Positions 51,357 to 64,000 of a stretch of DNA of 64,000 nucleotides are shown piece by piece. Position numbers and translations under genes: made by a program. Under the pieces are notes generated by a model, which was not told the DNA's origin, searched no databases, and saw nothing but the letters and a program-made list of their open reading frames with translations. Position 1 is the first letter of the stretch; every line of letters starts with the position of its first letter. Source of the stretch: Congeria kusceri (Eukaryota > Mollusca > Bivalvia > Myida > Dreissenidae); contig CM051024.1 in the NCBI GenBank assembly GCA_027627225.1, forward strand, positions 79,787,704 through 79,851,703, in the 5' to 3' direction.

Positions 51357-52146
51357 CGAGGGGCGATCAATAATTAACCGGACTGGCTTTGAATTTAATT
51401 TATTGCTTAATATATTTGAATAAAAGTTTTAGATACAAGAGTTCATTTATTATTTAATATGGAAAGAAAAAAATATATATTACAAAGCATACACTCTGAA
51501 TGTTGTTCGTTGCTATAGCAACCCATACCCCTTTAAGCGGGGGCGTTGTCGTAATTTTGCTTTAATGTTCGAATTTGATATAAAAATAAATAGTTTAAAA
51601 CGTGCCGTTTCCGCGCCGATTGACGAATTCCACGTCATTGGTCAATTTTCTGACGTCATTGTAGACACGACTAGCTAGCAAAACGAATTTAAGCGTAACT
51701 GCCTGTGTCCTTTCATGGCGTCATCTGATCCAACCGGTGTTATAAGTTTCTGTTGTGAGCTTAAATATTCGCCGACCTAAACCTCCTAGATGATTCAGAA
51801 GACATTGGCAGGCACCAACATGTCACGAACGCATGCTTGTGAGCGGCACAGACGATTATGGGAAGGCTGTGTTTTAGCGCCATGAAAAATGTGTATTTTG
51901 CGCTGGTGATTATTGAAAAAGATGACAGAAACACGCTACGCCATTTTGACGTACAGTTTTCGTCTAAGCGTCCCCGACGGTTGTTATAATAATGTATGTA
52001 CATTATTTATTTCTTGCATTACAGCTATGCAACTTTCAGATAATATAGATAAAAAGATTGATAATATTTAATGTATTTTTTTATTTACGTGAGCCTTGTG
52101 TTTAAAAATAACAGCTTCAGTCCGCTAAATTTTGGATCACCCCTCG
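51357..52146 (+). mobile_element. mariner-like element reduced to near-MITE (unit C)
   Basis: TA|CGAGGGGCGATC at the left and CACCCCTCG|TA at the right: intact inverted ends with TA duplication. A deletion fuses 'gattatgggaaggc' directly to 'tgttttagcgccatg', removing the HHDKAP and YSPNVAP part still present in unit B. Only the helix-turn-helix segment of transposase remains. Confidence 0.88.
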
Positions 52147-52256
52147 TACAAGGCATTCTGGGCACATCCAGTTGTGTCTGCTTTAAAGATTTAGGAATTT
52201 CCAACAAACAGTCTTGTTAGCGTTGAATTATGTAAGGTATTATTAGTTACAATGTA

Positions 52257-52362
52257 AGTAACTGAAGTTGTATTGTATATACACTCTCAGTGGCTTCATA
52301 TCATACTCGCCCTCGTATGGTACGAAGCCACTGAGGGCGTATATCACATACACCCTCAGTTG
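52257..52362. repeat. Hairpin element (unit C)
   Basis: Same locus as 12754-12860. More mismatches have accumulated between its arms. Confidence 0.8.
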
Positions 52363-53339
52363 CTAACAGTGTAACGAATATATCTCACCGACTACCTTCA
52401 CTGGTTTCTTTTAATTGATGTCACTTTAAAAATAAAGACGAAAATGACGTCATTAGACTTCTCTGGGGTATTGGAATATACCCATGGTGTATGGAATATA
52501 CCCCATGGTCATGTGACCTCTCTTAGCCAATAGGATCCCGTCATTATGTAGGAGATGAAATATGTGTGTATGCTTTAAGAGTTCAAGAAAAGAATCGTGG
52601 AGAAATTCATGTAAGATACAACATACATGTTTACAATCATATTGTGAGTCAAGCGCAGAATAGATATGTGTCTCGATTAAAAAAATATTTATATCGTAGT
52701 GAATCAGAAACAAAAAATATAATATCATATATATTAGAGCTACTTGACGTATAGTAAACCAGTTTTAAGGTAATGTTTTTAAATTGTTCAGATTCTAATT
52801 ATCATAACAACTTGAATAGCGAATGCTTTCGCCAGATTCTAATTGGGTCAATTCACAAACAAGCGTTGATGATCTGATATAAAAAAAAACAACATTATTT
52901 TTTGGTGTTATTATTATGATGCTTACTTCTGTTGTTATAAAGAGTGTAAACATTTTGAAAGCAGAATTGACCTTTGCCTTATTACAGTTAGCTCCTCTGA
53001 GCTAGTCAACAATTGAATGTTGTATATCTTTGAAATACATTAGATTTTTGCTATTTTCTAAAAACACAATTAATGAAAAGACCAAATAGAAGCAATATAG
53101 TATAAATCGTAATATTAACTTTTATACACGATGTCAAAGATCTGATCCGACTGCCCGCGGATCCTTTTTGGCAGCACCCGTACATTTTCTGTTCCTAGAT
53201 CTTTGTCTATAAATGTCAGGATCGTATTTAGGGCAAAATCGAATGTACGCCCGTGCTTGTACATGAAATATATCGGAAAATAATATTGAAGGAACTATTC
53301 ACATATTGGGAAATAGAGAAATTCCAAAGAAAAAAAACA

Positions 53340-54118
53340 ACACCGGCATGCAGAGATAAAATATGCCGGCATTTCCATCACGCACACGTATCTCGGGGCG
53401 GAGGGGGGGGGGGGAGCAATAAACGCTTCCATAATAACCTTTACCGCAAAATATATTTCAATAAATTATACCTTCGCAAAAAATATCGCATATAAAGAAC
53501 CTTGGCAAAACAGTTTGACGACAAAACATGAAAAATGTCAATTTTAATAAATAGTGCATATTTGTTAATTCAGGTGAAGGATCAAATTTTATGAGGATGG
53601 GGGATAACGACGACGACGACGACGATGATGATGATGAGGCGGAGGAGGAGGAGGAGGAATAGGACGACGACGACGACGATGACGGTATTGTACCGATTAT
53701 AATGATGCCAATGATGAAGACGATAACGTACGACGCGGACAATCAAAGTCATCAGAATTATATTTGCAGCTAAAGCAACACAGAAAGTATAGTGACATAC
53801 TTACAACGTGTTAAGGAATTAATCCAAAGAAATAAAGCCCTCTATTAATACGGTTTGTATAGTTTAAATCTTATAATCTGTTTTAATCTTATAATCCGCT
53901 GGGAGTTAATAAACATGATATTAAATCATGTTGCAGTTAAATCGTCACTACTGAATATGTGTAACTATAAAGCACACCACTTCTTTTATTTGGTGTGAGA
54001 AAAAAAGAAAATGGCTGGATAACATATGTAATTAGAAAAAGAATGCTATATAGACATTAACAGGTAAGAAACTGTTATGTTATTAAATTGTTAAAGTACT
54101 AGGGCTATAAACATGATT

Positions 54119-54164
<46 letters not shown>

Positions 54165-54166
54165 GC

Positions 54167-54205
<39 letters not shown>

Positions 54206-54445
54206 ATCTATTATTATTATTATTATTAGTAGTAGTAGTAGTAGTAGTAGTGGTAGTAGTAGTAACTGTTGTTGTTGTTGCAATAATATTAATGATCTGG
54301 AGGAGTATGGTGGTGATGATAATGATAGTGTTGTTGTTGTTACTGTACACTTAGTATAATTGTAAACACCATCCGAAGTAGCCAGGTACTTGCCTAGTTT
54401 TTTTGTCAAAGCTAAAGCCACCCTCTACATAAATAACAGATAAAA
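53340..54445. repeat. Unit C-specific insertion with trinucleotide microsatellites
   Basis: Absent from unit B, where 'aaaagcaacaacataatata' runs on uninterrupted at about 13880. It includes poly-G (53402-53413), GAC/GAT/GAG triplets (53607-53690), and ATT then AGT triplets (54124-54265). Its long frames are low-complexity readings. Confidence 0.85.
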
Positions 54446-56750
54446 TATATAAAGGGGCGAACATGAAACTGCTGACAAAATTATATTCGATATATTATAT
54501 CGCTATATGAATGAACATCAGATGAAATAGCGAAAAGTGTAAAACGTGTTTTTAGACTGGTGGCGGAAGCCAACGGTCTTTTGAGAGGGTAATTTCCAGA
54601 ACAGGTATCACAGGGAACTACATTTTTTGCAGGCTACGAGTCAGTAAACCGAAACCTGAACGGGTCCTTTTTCTACCTGTGTTATTATATTTTAATTGTT
54701 TAAGGGAATGTAAGTCATATGTGCAATAATGTGTATATTATGTTATCTATAACAATTACATTTTTTTAAATGTCAATTTATTACAAAATCTTACTTCAAA
54801 CTAATGACACCCCTACTCCCCTACTTTCGCTATTTGCATGTTGTGTGTAACAGAAATATTCACCTTAGTGCCATGGAATAAGACCACTAAATAATGAGCT
54901 GCATCTGTTATTTTTGACACTTACTACTACGCTTCATCAATTATTCTGCATGGCCCGTTGCAAATTGACTTGTCGACTGGCATGTATATAATTCCGTCTG
55001 TATTGTAATACTAGGTTTAAAAATATATTTGTTTCTTATAAATATTTTTATTGTGATGTCGCTTACTATAGAATAGGACGCAACATGATCAAGTTTACAA
55101 GTGGGAAATTCAACTTACAGTCAAACAAATGATTCCATCTTAGCAAAAATGCACTCATAAATCACATGTTTTTAGTTTCCAACCATCTTTCTACGTTGTC
55201 AGCGTTTTGATTAAGCAATAATAATGCACTTTGCAAGGAACAACTTAAATTAAAGCACTTTAAGAATCTGTATGAAACATTATCTTCAATAAATATATTT
55301 TAAAAGATATTCGGCGTATTTGATCATTTTTATCCGTCGTATATTAGACTCGATCAGTAGGTCACACGATACTACCGTAATAAAATCATGCTTTATTCCT
55401 CCCAACATATCATCATATAAATTAACGTTACCTGTTTGTAGAACTAGGAGAACTAGCTCTCTCCTGTTTCCTAAACGTATACAAAAGGTGCTGCATGATC
55501 AGTAAAGTTATTTAAATTAAATTTCGATTTGAAGAAACCTTAAAATTATTCATTTGGAACGAAAACACAAAATCAGCATCATAAAGCAAAACATACATAA
55601 ATATTACGTCATATATTTTGTACATTAATAATTTGAGTTTCACTTTTCGATTATATCAGTACAGTAATTTTAAATGTAATTTACATGAGCAATACATTTG
55701 CCGTTTTGCAACGATGAATACATTTAATTCGTTTCGAGCTAACTAGGCGGATTTAGAGGAGGGCGGAAGCCGCGTACGACCCCAATAAAATTGTCAAAAA
55801 CTAGGTTTTTAAACCGAACAATACCTGAAACATGTGCATTTCGTTACAATTAAAATGTTATTTTCAATCATATTATTTCAAATATAGTTTCCGTGTTGTA
55901 GTAGTTTTGTTAAATTGTTCCGTTTGGCGATATTGCGTCGTTCTGATACATGTATCTTATCATGTAAGAGACAACAGCAGTTAATTTGGTGTCAGTTCTT
56001 TAATATTTCCGCCCCTCTAACTTAATATCCTGGTACCGCGCCTGATATTATATTTGAAATATGGTAATATAAAATGAGGTGTTTGTTCTGTACCAGATTA
56101 AAACCATTTAAGACTAGGAGACTTTGGCATCAGATCATGCTGCGAACATTGGAGTTATTTTCCCTTGTTGGAACATGACGTCCCCATTATCTTTAAGAAC
56201 AGCAGCATTAACACCATTCCTCCGAAACTCTCTGCGAAAAGTTGGCTACCACTGTAGAAAAAAATATACCCAAGTCCTTACTTGTTTACGAACATGAGAT
56301 CTCTGTTTGTCTTTTACAAGCTTTGGCAAGACAAGGAGCAGAAGTAAAACATGTATGATAGTTAATCAGCTAGATACCTTATTTAAGGATATTATTGCGT
56401 ACATTCCCACATTTGTTCAAGCCTATCACAACAGTTATGCTTTCATCTTTGCCAGTAGTGAGGTGAGCCCCTTGGGCCATCATGCACCCCTTGTTTTTGA
56501 TTGAAAGACAAAACAAGTTAGGGAATGAAATAAGGGTGGTTCCATCTCCTGGTCACCTATAACCATGTATTTTACTTTGTTCAAATAGTGCTTTTGGTAT
56601 TGCGTATAAACGACCTGGTGTTGATTGTAAACTTATAACATGGTTAATATTTAAAATACATAATTTGCGATGGGTTGTTTTACTATACCAATTTGATGAT
56701 AGTAAACGATTAAATAATGTATAATATATGTTACAGGACCAGGATTTAGG

Positions 56751-56796
56751 ATGGAGATCCTACGAAGAAAGAAGTGGCTGTCGTTCGTAGTATTAG
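56751..56796 (+). CDS. Gene C exon 1
   Basis: Encodes MEILRRKKWLSFVVL, as in gene B; one silent change. Donor ATTAG|GTAAAG. Confidence 0.7.
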
Positions 56797-59293
56797 GTAA
56801 AGTACAAACACATTCTTATTACAGCAACAAGAAAAGTACTTGCAACATCAACTACTATTACTACAATAAAACAACCACAATAACAACAACTACTACTAAT
56901 ACCTCTATTACTGCTCGAGTACTCGATTACTACTACTGCCACAACTACCACTGCCACATTTATAATAATAATAATGTAATGTGAAAAAATATCAGCTGAG
57001 GTTAAGAATAATATAACGTCGAGGCTTGCGGGGGCCATTATGTTATTCGTGCCGAACCAGATATATTACACAAGACCAGGCAGTAACCTGTTTTTCTATT
57101 TACCATTTCACGGTTTTCTAAACATTACACTAAACTAGCTTATTTTTATATTAAAAACTAAGAGCGGCGATGATTTTGCTGAACCTTTTTTTACTGGTTC
57201 TTGTACATGTAAAGATCGATTTCTAACTGTTCATTTGATTATACCCTATTATTTACATTTCGTAATGATAAATATTTTCAATACAAATATGTAGATTACA
57301 CACACGTTCATGCATATAATATTGTAAACGCATACTGAAATGGTTTGCAACCCTCAATTTTATCGGAAAACACACGTCACCGAATTGGTTTGAGACGCCA
57401 TTTGGAGTTGTGTATTGAAGTTGACATGTTCAAGATTGTGTCAAGATTGATTATAGTGTGATCAATGTTTGGTAAAAATGTTTGTCTCTTAACATAAACT
57501 TATCCGAGTAGCGAGTTGTAGTAAATTTATTTGGAATTTATTGAAATAATTGTGTATGGATGCTTTATTGTTCATTACAGTAACGTTTTTGTGAGTTATG
57601 CTAATTAATAATAAATACATTATATACGTTATTGGTATCAAATTGTTTGTTTTGTTGAATCTGATTCATTTTTACTTCAACCTTTGACTTTAGAGTTGAT
57701 TCAGAGTGATGAAGTACAACCAATCAATGACTGATATAAACGCTAGCGACATGATCTAAAAAAAATATATCGGACATCTTTGCATCAGGCCGATTTCAGC
57801 ATAGTGGTGTGATAAATATTGAAGCTCAGGCGGGATTTAGAAAACAATATGAGTACTGTTGATAACAAATCTTATGTTTTTATATCAAGGTAAAGGAGGT
57901 TGAAATTGTCAACACATTTGCATACATAGTCTTTACTTCAGGCGGATCCTTTTTACCTACATATGAATCATTAGCAGAACAGGCCCTGTTGTATACGCTC
58001 AAAGCAAATTTAATCCAGTTTCCGGACATTAAAGTTAGTCACCGTTTATACTTATTTGACAAACTTATTGAACGTGTTCATAATTACGGAAGTGATGTAT
58101 GTGGCTTAAATAATAGTAAATGCATAGAAGGGATGCACTTAGTTTATGCAAAACTTTGTTAGTTGTAGGACAACAGACACAAAATAATCTCATATACGGG
58201 CCGCTGGGACAAAATCCGCTTATTTAGTATCGATATGTTAAAGTTATAAACTATTGGATACAGTTCTACAGTGTGATCATGTTAAATTTGTCAACGTTCT
58301 ACATCAGATGTTATTAAGTGATTTTGAAATGAACCTAGAAAAATGTATTGTGTTAAAATGTAAAAAAACATTATTAAAAAATATAGGTTTTAGCGAAGTA
58401 TGGTACATTCTGGGTGTTGGTGATGTTATTGTTGTTATCTCAATTGTTAACCAAAGAATCGCCGCAATTTATATATAACATAAAAAGTTCTATATACATC
58501 TAGAGGTACACAATATAGCTTATCGCGGAAATTGTGTAAACTGAACAAAGTTCAGAATTGCCTTACCACGTTTACGAGTTTCAGTCGAAATACTAAAAGT
58601 GGAGTCAGGCAAGGCGTGCAACTTACATTTTTTAAAGCCTTTCAATTGAGAACACAAGTATATTGCGAGTGAAGTGTGTCCAAAACAGTTATACATATGG
58701 TAGGTGAAGATTTACTTATGAATTGTATAGCCAAAATGAATCCCCTTACTCTGTATATATATTTTTAGAAATGTTAAGGTTTGGCATTTGAACACGCATT
58801 GATAATGTTAACCCATAAATGTATATACCTATTATGGACATTATTAATGTTTATGTATGTGAACCTGTATGTTATTTACCAATGCATTGTATTTACTTAT
58901 AGTTGTGTATCAATGTTTACCCATGGGCATAAAATATTAGAAATACTACTATTACTACTATTGATAATTTCACAAATTATTATATTACTCTTACTACAAT
59001 TTCTAGTATGACTACTACTGCTTGGATAATCGACTTGGATAAGTCACCAGTTTCAGCCGCTGCTGTTCTGTACTGGCTGATGACTGACTTCGACCCAATA
59101 GCCAGTTTTTCCCGCCATAGAGATGAAGTAGCACACACACACTTGATAATTCCACATGCGAACGAAACAGCTTATCAACCGGTGTCACAGTCCATGCCGA
59201 ATATTTCAAGGGCAGTGACAAAAGGTATTGATAGTAATATTTCTCTACAAGTGTTTCCTACAAGTGTATATATAAACAAATGACTAAAAAGAC

Positions 59294-59335
<42 letters not shown>

Positions 59336-59477
59336 CTTTTTAGTCATTTGTTTGGCTTTTGTTCGATAAGAGTGTAAATTTGTTTTAACATTGGTACATT
59401 TATTCTTATACACTGTCACGACTATCAATATTTATATATAATATTACATACTATGCATAGTATCATACATTTGCATG

Positions 59478-59518
<41 letters not shown>

Positions 59519-62500
59519 ATTTTTAGTCATTTGTTTGGTTTTTGTTCGATAAGAGTGTAAATTTGTTTTAACATTGGTACATTTATTCTTATACACTGCC
59601 CAAGTACTGGAAAATTAAGCACATGGCCCATACGCCGTAGACGTAATAATATATATATATATATATATATATATGTCTTTTTAGTCATTTGTTTGGCTTT
59701 TGTTCGATAAAAGTGTCAATTTGTTTTAACATTGGTACATTAATTCTTATACACTGTCACGACTATCAATATTTATATATAATATTACATACTATGCAAA
59801 GTATCATACTTTTGCATGATTATTCTCTTATATGTTTTTATGTAAAACTATTATGTAAATGTATGCTCATGGGCATTATTGACTCGATGTATTTCCAATA
59901 AAACTGTAATCGTTATCTCTTAGAAACGCCCTGTGACTTTCTGCTGATAATAGGACGATTTCTGTAAACAATACACAAACGTCTATCTTTTCTTGGAATC
60001 AGTGTTACATGTAAACACATAAAAACGTCCAGATTTATTCAGGCAATTCAGACAATCGTCCATACTTTTCTGCTGAGAAATATATGACAACTGCCCCGTT
60101 CTGCTGATAATAGTAAGCATCATACAAACGTCCACCATTCTTCTAATAAGTGCTAGAATCATACCGAAGTGAAACCGTTTCTGCAGAAATGTCGTTCATT
60201 TTAAGAGGTACGCATACTTCCACCATTCTTTTCATCAGTGCTAGAATCGTTCAAACGAAAACACTTTTCTGCAGAATGCAGCTAATTGTAAGAATTATAC
60301 AAACTTTCACCATTCTTCCCATAAGTGCTAGAATCATATAAACGAGCAACCTTTTCTGTAGAATGCAGTTAATTGTAAGAATTATACCAACGTCTGCCTT
60401 TTCAAAAGCAACCCGTGCAGTAATTTGCGAGAATATTATTCCGGTCTGCTTTGCGTATAGCATTTGTTACACAGCGTACGAATACATTCCATATTGAAAT
60501 AATACAGATAACCGATATAATAAACTAAAGAATAGTAAAATTTTAATTATCTTACATTTTCCCATGGCAAATAAAGGGAAGATTGTATCGTTTGATTGTG
60601 CAACAACCAACGTGTTAGTGCAAGGGTTTAAATAATGACAATTCTTCTTATTTCAACCTAAGAAAAGAAGCTCTTAACACTCTTAATCATTGTGGGCTCT
60701 GAAGTCATGTTGTAGACAGACTGCTGAACACTAAATGTAAATGTAAATTATTATTTACTCTGAAGTCATGTTGTAGACAGACTGCTGAACACTAAATGTA
60801 AAAAATGTAAATTATTATTTACTCTGAAGTCATGTTGTAGACAGACTGCTTAACACTAAATGTAAATGTAAATCATTATTTACTCTGAAGTCATGTTGTA
60901 GACAGACTGCTGAACACTAAATGTAAATGTAAATTATAATTTACATCTAAAATGAAAGAATTCGACTTGCGTTACTTCGAAAGAAATCGAACGTCTGTAT
61001 TATAACATGTAACAATAAAGGTACTTGTTTATAGGTCGTAAAATTTGCACCAATTTCAACGATGCTTTGATATATTTCAGAGTGAGTATTGTAAAACCTA
61101 CATTTAATTTACTTATGTTGTCATTTTCACAACATGCTCGCTTTTTACTTGTATGTAATATAACGGCGCTTAACTTTCATCTCGTTTCTCATAGTATTTC
61201 GTAACCTGCTTGCAGGTGTACAGAGACTTACCCCCATAGTGTACAGTGAACCTTGCAGCGGAACAATCAACGACTCACGTCGGACCACGTTATTCCACGA
61301 CTATAACAAAGTACAGCACTACATAAATGGTATTGCTGTCAAAGCCTTATTTCTTATAAATACAAGTACTCATGCCTCAAAAGCGGATAAGATCACAATT
61401 GTATTATTACAGGAAGTATCCGCAATAATAGGCCAGAGACTTAATGCCAATGTGGTTGACCAGAGTGGAAAATACAACTGAAATCACTATTTTATTGGAC
61501 ATCACTTAGGCCTAGAGACACTGTGCAAAAAACATTGAAAACAATAAACATTAAACCACAATGTATTTAAATCTAGGGCCAATATGCATTGGAAACTTCC
61601 AGTCAATACACATGCAATCTTTACTCGATTAGATCTAGAATCACTATGTCAATGAACGTTTAAAACAATCCGATTAAATTCAGTGTTGTTATTAATTACT
61701 AATTGTTTTAAATATATACACTTGTCGTACGAATGTTCTGTAAGAGGTTATGGCACTGTAGCATGGTCGCCACCACCAAATGTGTTTGCCTTTATATGTT
61801 TTCACTAAAGGCCGCTGTAGTACATGGTTGGCGATAAATACAGGACATAATTATGGGCTGCCAAGAGTGTTTTCCAACATTTATTAAAAGTCTCCTGATG
61901 CTGACCCCTTTTGTTACATCTAATTCATTGTGATCTCTTTGGCTGCAAAATCTATTCTGATCACAATTCAGAAATAAAGTACAACATCATGTCCTCTACT
62001 ATCCCGTTGACCGGTCGGGCCGAGTCCGTCGCTAAAGATGCGGACCGTCTTTTATGATCGTTTACGGTATATGAATAAATAAGTTATCATATTCATACCT
62101 TGTTTTCCGTATAATACAGCCTTTACAAATACTTTTATCATACGCATGTGTAAGATAACATTTAGATCGTTTTTATTAGCTACACATTCTTTGATCTTTT
62201 GGGAAATTTATTATCCTTTTTTTTTTCGTTTAAAAGCATGTGATCAAAGGGCTCGCTTACTAACACAATTCCTGAAATCGTTTAATAAATTATGGTATGA
62301 AATGACAACTCTTGTCAGATCCTATATATCTTACACATTTCTATCATCCAGTATTTATTTGCCAGACTTATTCGGGAACTTGTCAGACATAAACGCGCTA
62401 CCTAAAGACGCTGATCCAGTGTTTATAACTGGAGTTTCGTCTAATCACTTGCACGAGTCCCTAGACATGTTCGAGAACTTCAATTCCGTGGTGAGGACAA

Positions 62501-64000
62501 TGAAACCAAAACTGAGAATGATATTTTATGACTTGGGGCTTCAAGCTGGCGAACCAGAAAAAGTAAGGCTATCATATTGTCTCTTAAACATCTAAACTGA
62601 ATGTTATTACTTTACGCCTTCAATTTTAAAAACACAATACCTTGTGCTAAAATCAGAACACTTTAAAATGATAATTATGTATAATTTAAAAATAAATAAA
62701 ATATTTTAAGCACCCTTTTTCTTTTCTTTATTTCAATTATCGACGTTTCCCGTGATTTTGTCTGGAATAGCATTTTGTAAGTTAATTGTAAACGGATTGT
62801 TCAATGATAGTATAAATACTTTTCGAAAGATCGATTACATTGAAAGATATAATAAATCACAAAGATGCAATTATTGGTTGGAAGGATTGAAAGCGTCATT
62901 GTGTAATAGATCGTTTTAAATTCTGTAACAACTATGTATTTCGAATCCGCTACCTTTTTTGCTTCTTTATTTAAAATGTTTTAATCATCAGCTATACTCG
63001 TAAAATTGCCAATCTAAGATCATAATCCTTAAATGTTTTCTTGACTAGTTTCCTAAAATTCAATGTGCATGTTTTGTCATAATTATAATGTTCAGTCTTT
63101 CAGTCAATTCTGAGTTTCGGTGTTTTTTTGTTTCAGGGAGCTCAATTTATAATACATTTATACGATGTTTCGCTTCGTTTTTTATGAAAATGAGTTTTCT
63201 TTTAACAATGTGGCTAAGGTATAATATAACTACCTTGCAACATTTTGTGCGTGTTTCAAACCACAAGTCAAATGTTTCTATCTATGTTTAAGGATTAGAT
63301 CAACTGTTCCACATTGATAGACGAGCCCTTTATTAATGTCGTCCTATTTTAATTCGCTTTGTTCACCTATTTGTTTTTAGATAAAATCAATATGTCAGTG
63401 TGAATACAGACTGTTCCCATTTGAAAGGTTTCCAGATCACGTGAAACTCCTCAAGGGCTATGCCTTCAAACCACTGGCGATAATGGTAAGGATGTAATGG
63501 TCTTATCAGATGTAGATGACTATGTCCCAAGCTCCCATTTAACTATTACATATGCAAGTAACAATAAAACTTTATATGTAATTTTTGAATAAACCTAACT
63601 GAAAAATACTGCGAAATATTTAACAGGACATACAAATTAAAACGCACTTTATATGTACGTTAACCAATGACATCTATAATCTAGGTGCATTTGTTATCGT
63701 TTACGATGTATACATATGTGTCATTGTAATGCCCCATCTCCAAAAATGGGGAGCATATAGTCACCGCTTAGTCCGTCCGTCCGAATTCTAATTTAACTGC
63801 CATTCAGTTTGTCTGGATAATAAATACATTCTTTCTGCCCATCCTTCCTTCCGTCTGTTAGGTATTTGGTTTCACGTGATTTCAGGCAGAAATGACTACA
63901 ATTCAATAAATCTAAAAATAATGCCTCATTCCATGCAAAAGGACATGCGTATTTTTATCAAAAGTTATTGCACTTGGAGTACTATCATGTCCGCGATAGT
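56751..64000 (+). CDS. Gene C: close paralogue of gene B, 3' exon beyond window
   Basis: Exons 56751-56796, 59057-59224, 61216-61329, 62366-62562 and 63381-63485 have exactly the lengths, phases and splice dinucleotides of gene B exons 1-5. All are open. Over these 210 codons I count five amino-acid changes from B (T62M, T68A, D102N, K154T, P198L) and about seven silent ones, suggesting retained but modest constraint. The membrane helix and the FITGVSSNH core are unchanged. By offset from B, exon 6 should lie about 850-900 bp past the window, so its integrity is unknown. Confidence 0.78.
57821..58625 (+). pseudogene. LINE reverse-transcriptase 3' fragment in intron 1 of gene C
   Basis: Same insertion and same internal deletion as 17425-18235, so it predates the duplication. 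Confidence 0.7.
59057..59224 (+). CDS. Gene C exon 2
   Basis: 168 nt between TTTCAG and GTATTG. T62M and T68A relative to B; both stem sequons kept. Confidence 0.72.
59225..59700. repeat. Microsatellite-linked triplication in intron 2 of gene C
   Basis: The stretch 'tctttttagtcatttgtttgg' with 'ttgttcgataaragtgt' occurs three times (about 59333, 59520, 59675), each time preceded by a (TA)n or (TA)n(TG)n run. Unit B has it once, at about 18891, without the TA run. Confidence 0.9.
60133..60395. repeat. Tandem repeat, ~87 bp unit (intron 2, unit C)
   Basis: Counterpart of 19345-19610; indels break the minus-strand frame seen in unit B. Confidence 0.75.
60697..60945. repeat. Four-unit ~61 bp VNTR in gene C intron 2
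   Basis: Four direct copies of 'ctctgaagtcatgttgtaga' plus 'cagactgctgaacactaaat'. Unit B has one copy (about 19895-19955). Confidence 0.9.
61216..61329 (+). CDS. Gene C exon 3
   Basis: 114 nt; D102N relative to B. Acceptor CTTGCAG, donor GTATTG. Confidence 0.82.
62366..62562 (+). CDS. Gene C exon 4
   Basis: 197 nt; K154T relative to B; core FITGVSSNH intact; donor GTAAGG. Confidence 0.88.
63381..63485 (+). CDS. Gene C exon 5
   Basis: 105 nt between TTTTTAG and GTAAGG; P198L relative to B. Confidence 0.88.
63733..64000. repeat. GGGGAGCATATAGTC repeat (intron 5, unit C)
   Basis: Counterpart of 22938 onward, cut by the window end. Confidence 0.65.

Larger units (their letters stand above)
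49645..64000 (+). repeat. Segmental duplication, copy C (runs off window)
   Basis: Partner of 9541-23208. It is longer by about 700 bp net, from a 1.1 kb insertion, microsatellite growth and a 4-unit VNTR, offset by deletions near 50705, 51870, 56165, 61965 and 63215. Confidence 0.95.

Noticed and set aside
54083..54421. Overlapping poly-Leu, poly-Asn and poly-Ile frames
   Set aside because: Reading of an ATT/AGT microsatellite in three frames.

Overview
The window is AT-rich, intron-bearing animal DNA. Its repeats (tRNA-headed SINEs, a CGGCGT-rich 'AGCTCGACTATTCG' repeat, tandem TGACCTTGACCTT arrays, DIRS, LINE, mariner and HARBI1 remnants) look like those of bivalve molluscs, probably a heterodont. 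The species cannot be fixed from the sequence. No bacterial operon, phage or CRISPR locus is present. Most open frames over 60 codons are shadows, transposon fragments or low-complexity repeats.

The only host genes I can support are members of one small tandem family. The six exons are too short to stand out as ORFs, but they join in frame through GT/AG sites and matching intron phases. The complete member (gene B, 16330-24553, + strand, 373 codons) encodes a predicted type II membrane protein: a short basic N-terminus, a short membrane helix, a stem with N-glycosylation sequons, and a lumenal domain resembling the DUF1647-type glycosyltransferase-like proteins of nematodes and lophotrochozoans. 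The family name is inference; the exon structure is read from the sequence. Gene C (56751 to beyond the window end) is a close paralogue whose last exon lies outside. Gene A (exons 3-6 at 534-3930) is a decayed copy with a lost splice acceptor, nonsense codons and a frameshift. A fourth remnant, D (37002-37169), is a last exon with an internal deletion of about 320 bp.

Genes B and C sit in a direct duplication: 9541-23208 matches 49645-64000 at high identity over introns and intergenic DNA. The copies differ by transposon decay, microsatellite growth, a 1.1 kb insertion in C and several small deletions. An older, diverged piece of the same 5' flank lies at about 38460-39500.

Layout: 1-3960 gene A remnant with a minisatellite in its intron; 3960-9540 repeats (inverted-repeat element, SINE, TTAA-flanked MITE, GC-rich repeat); 9541-24553 unit B; 24554-49640 a 25 kb spacer made largely of repeats (SINE, hairpin elements, a LINE nested between inverted arms, minisatellites, DIRS reverse-transcriptase remnant, MITEs, remnant D, nuclear-receptor half-site array, HARBI1 fragment); 49645-64000 unit C.
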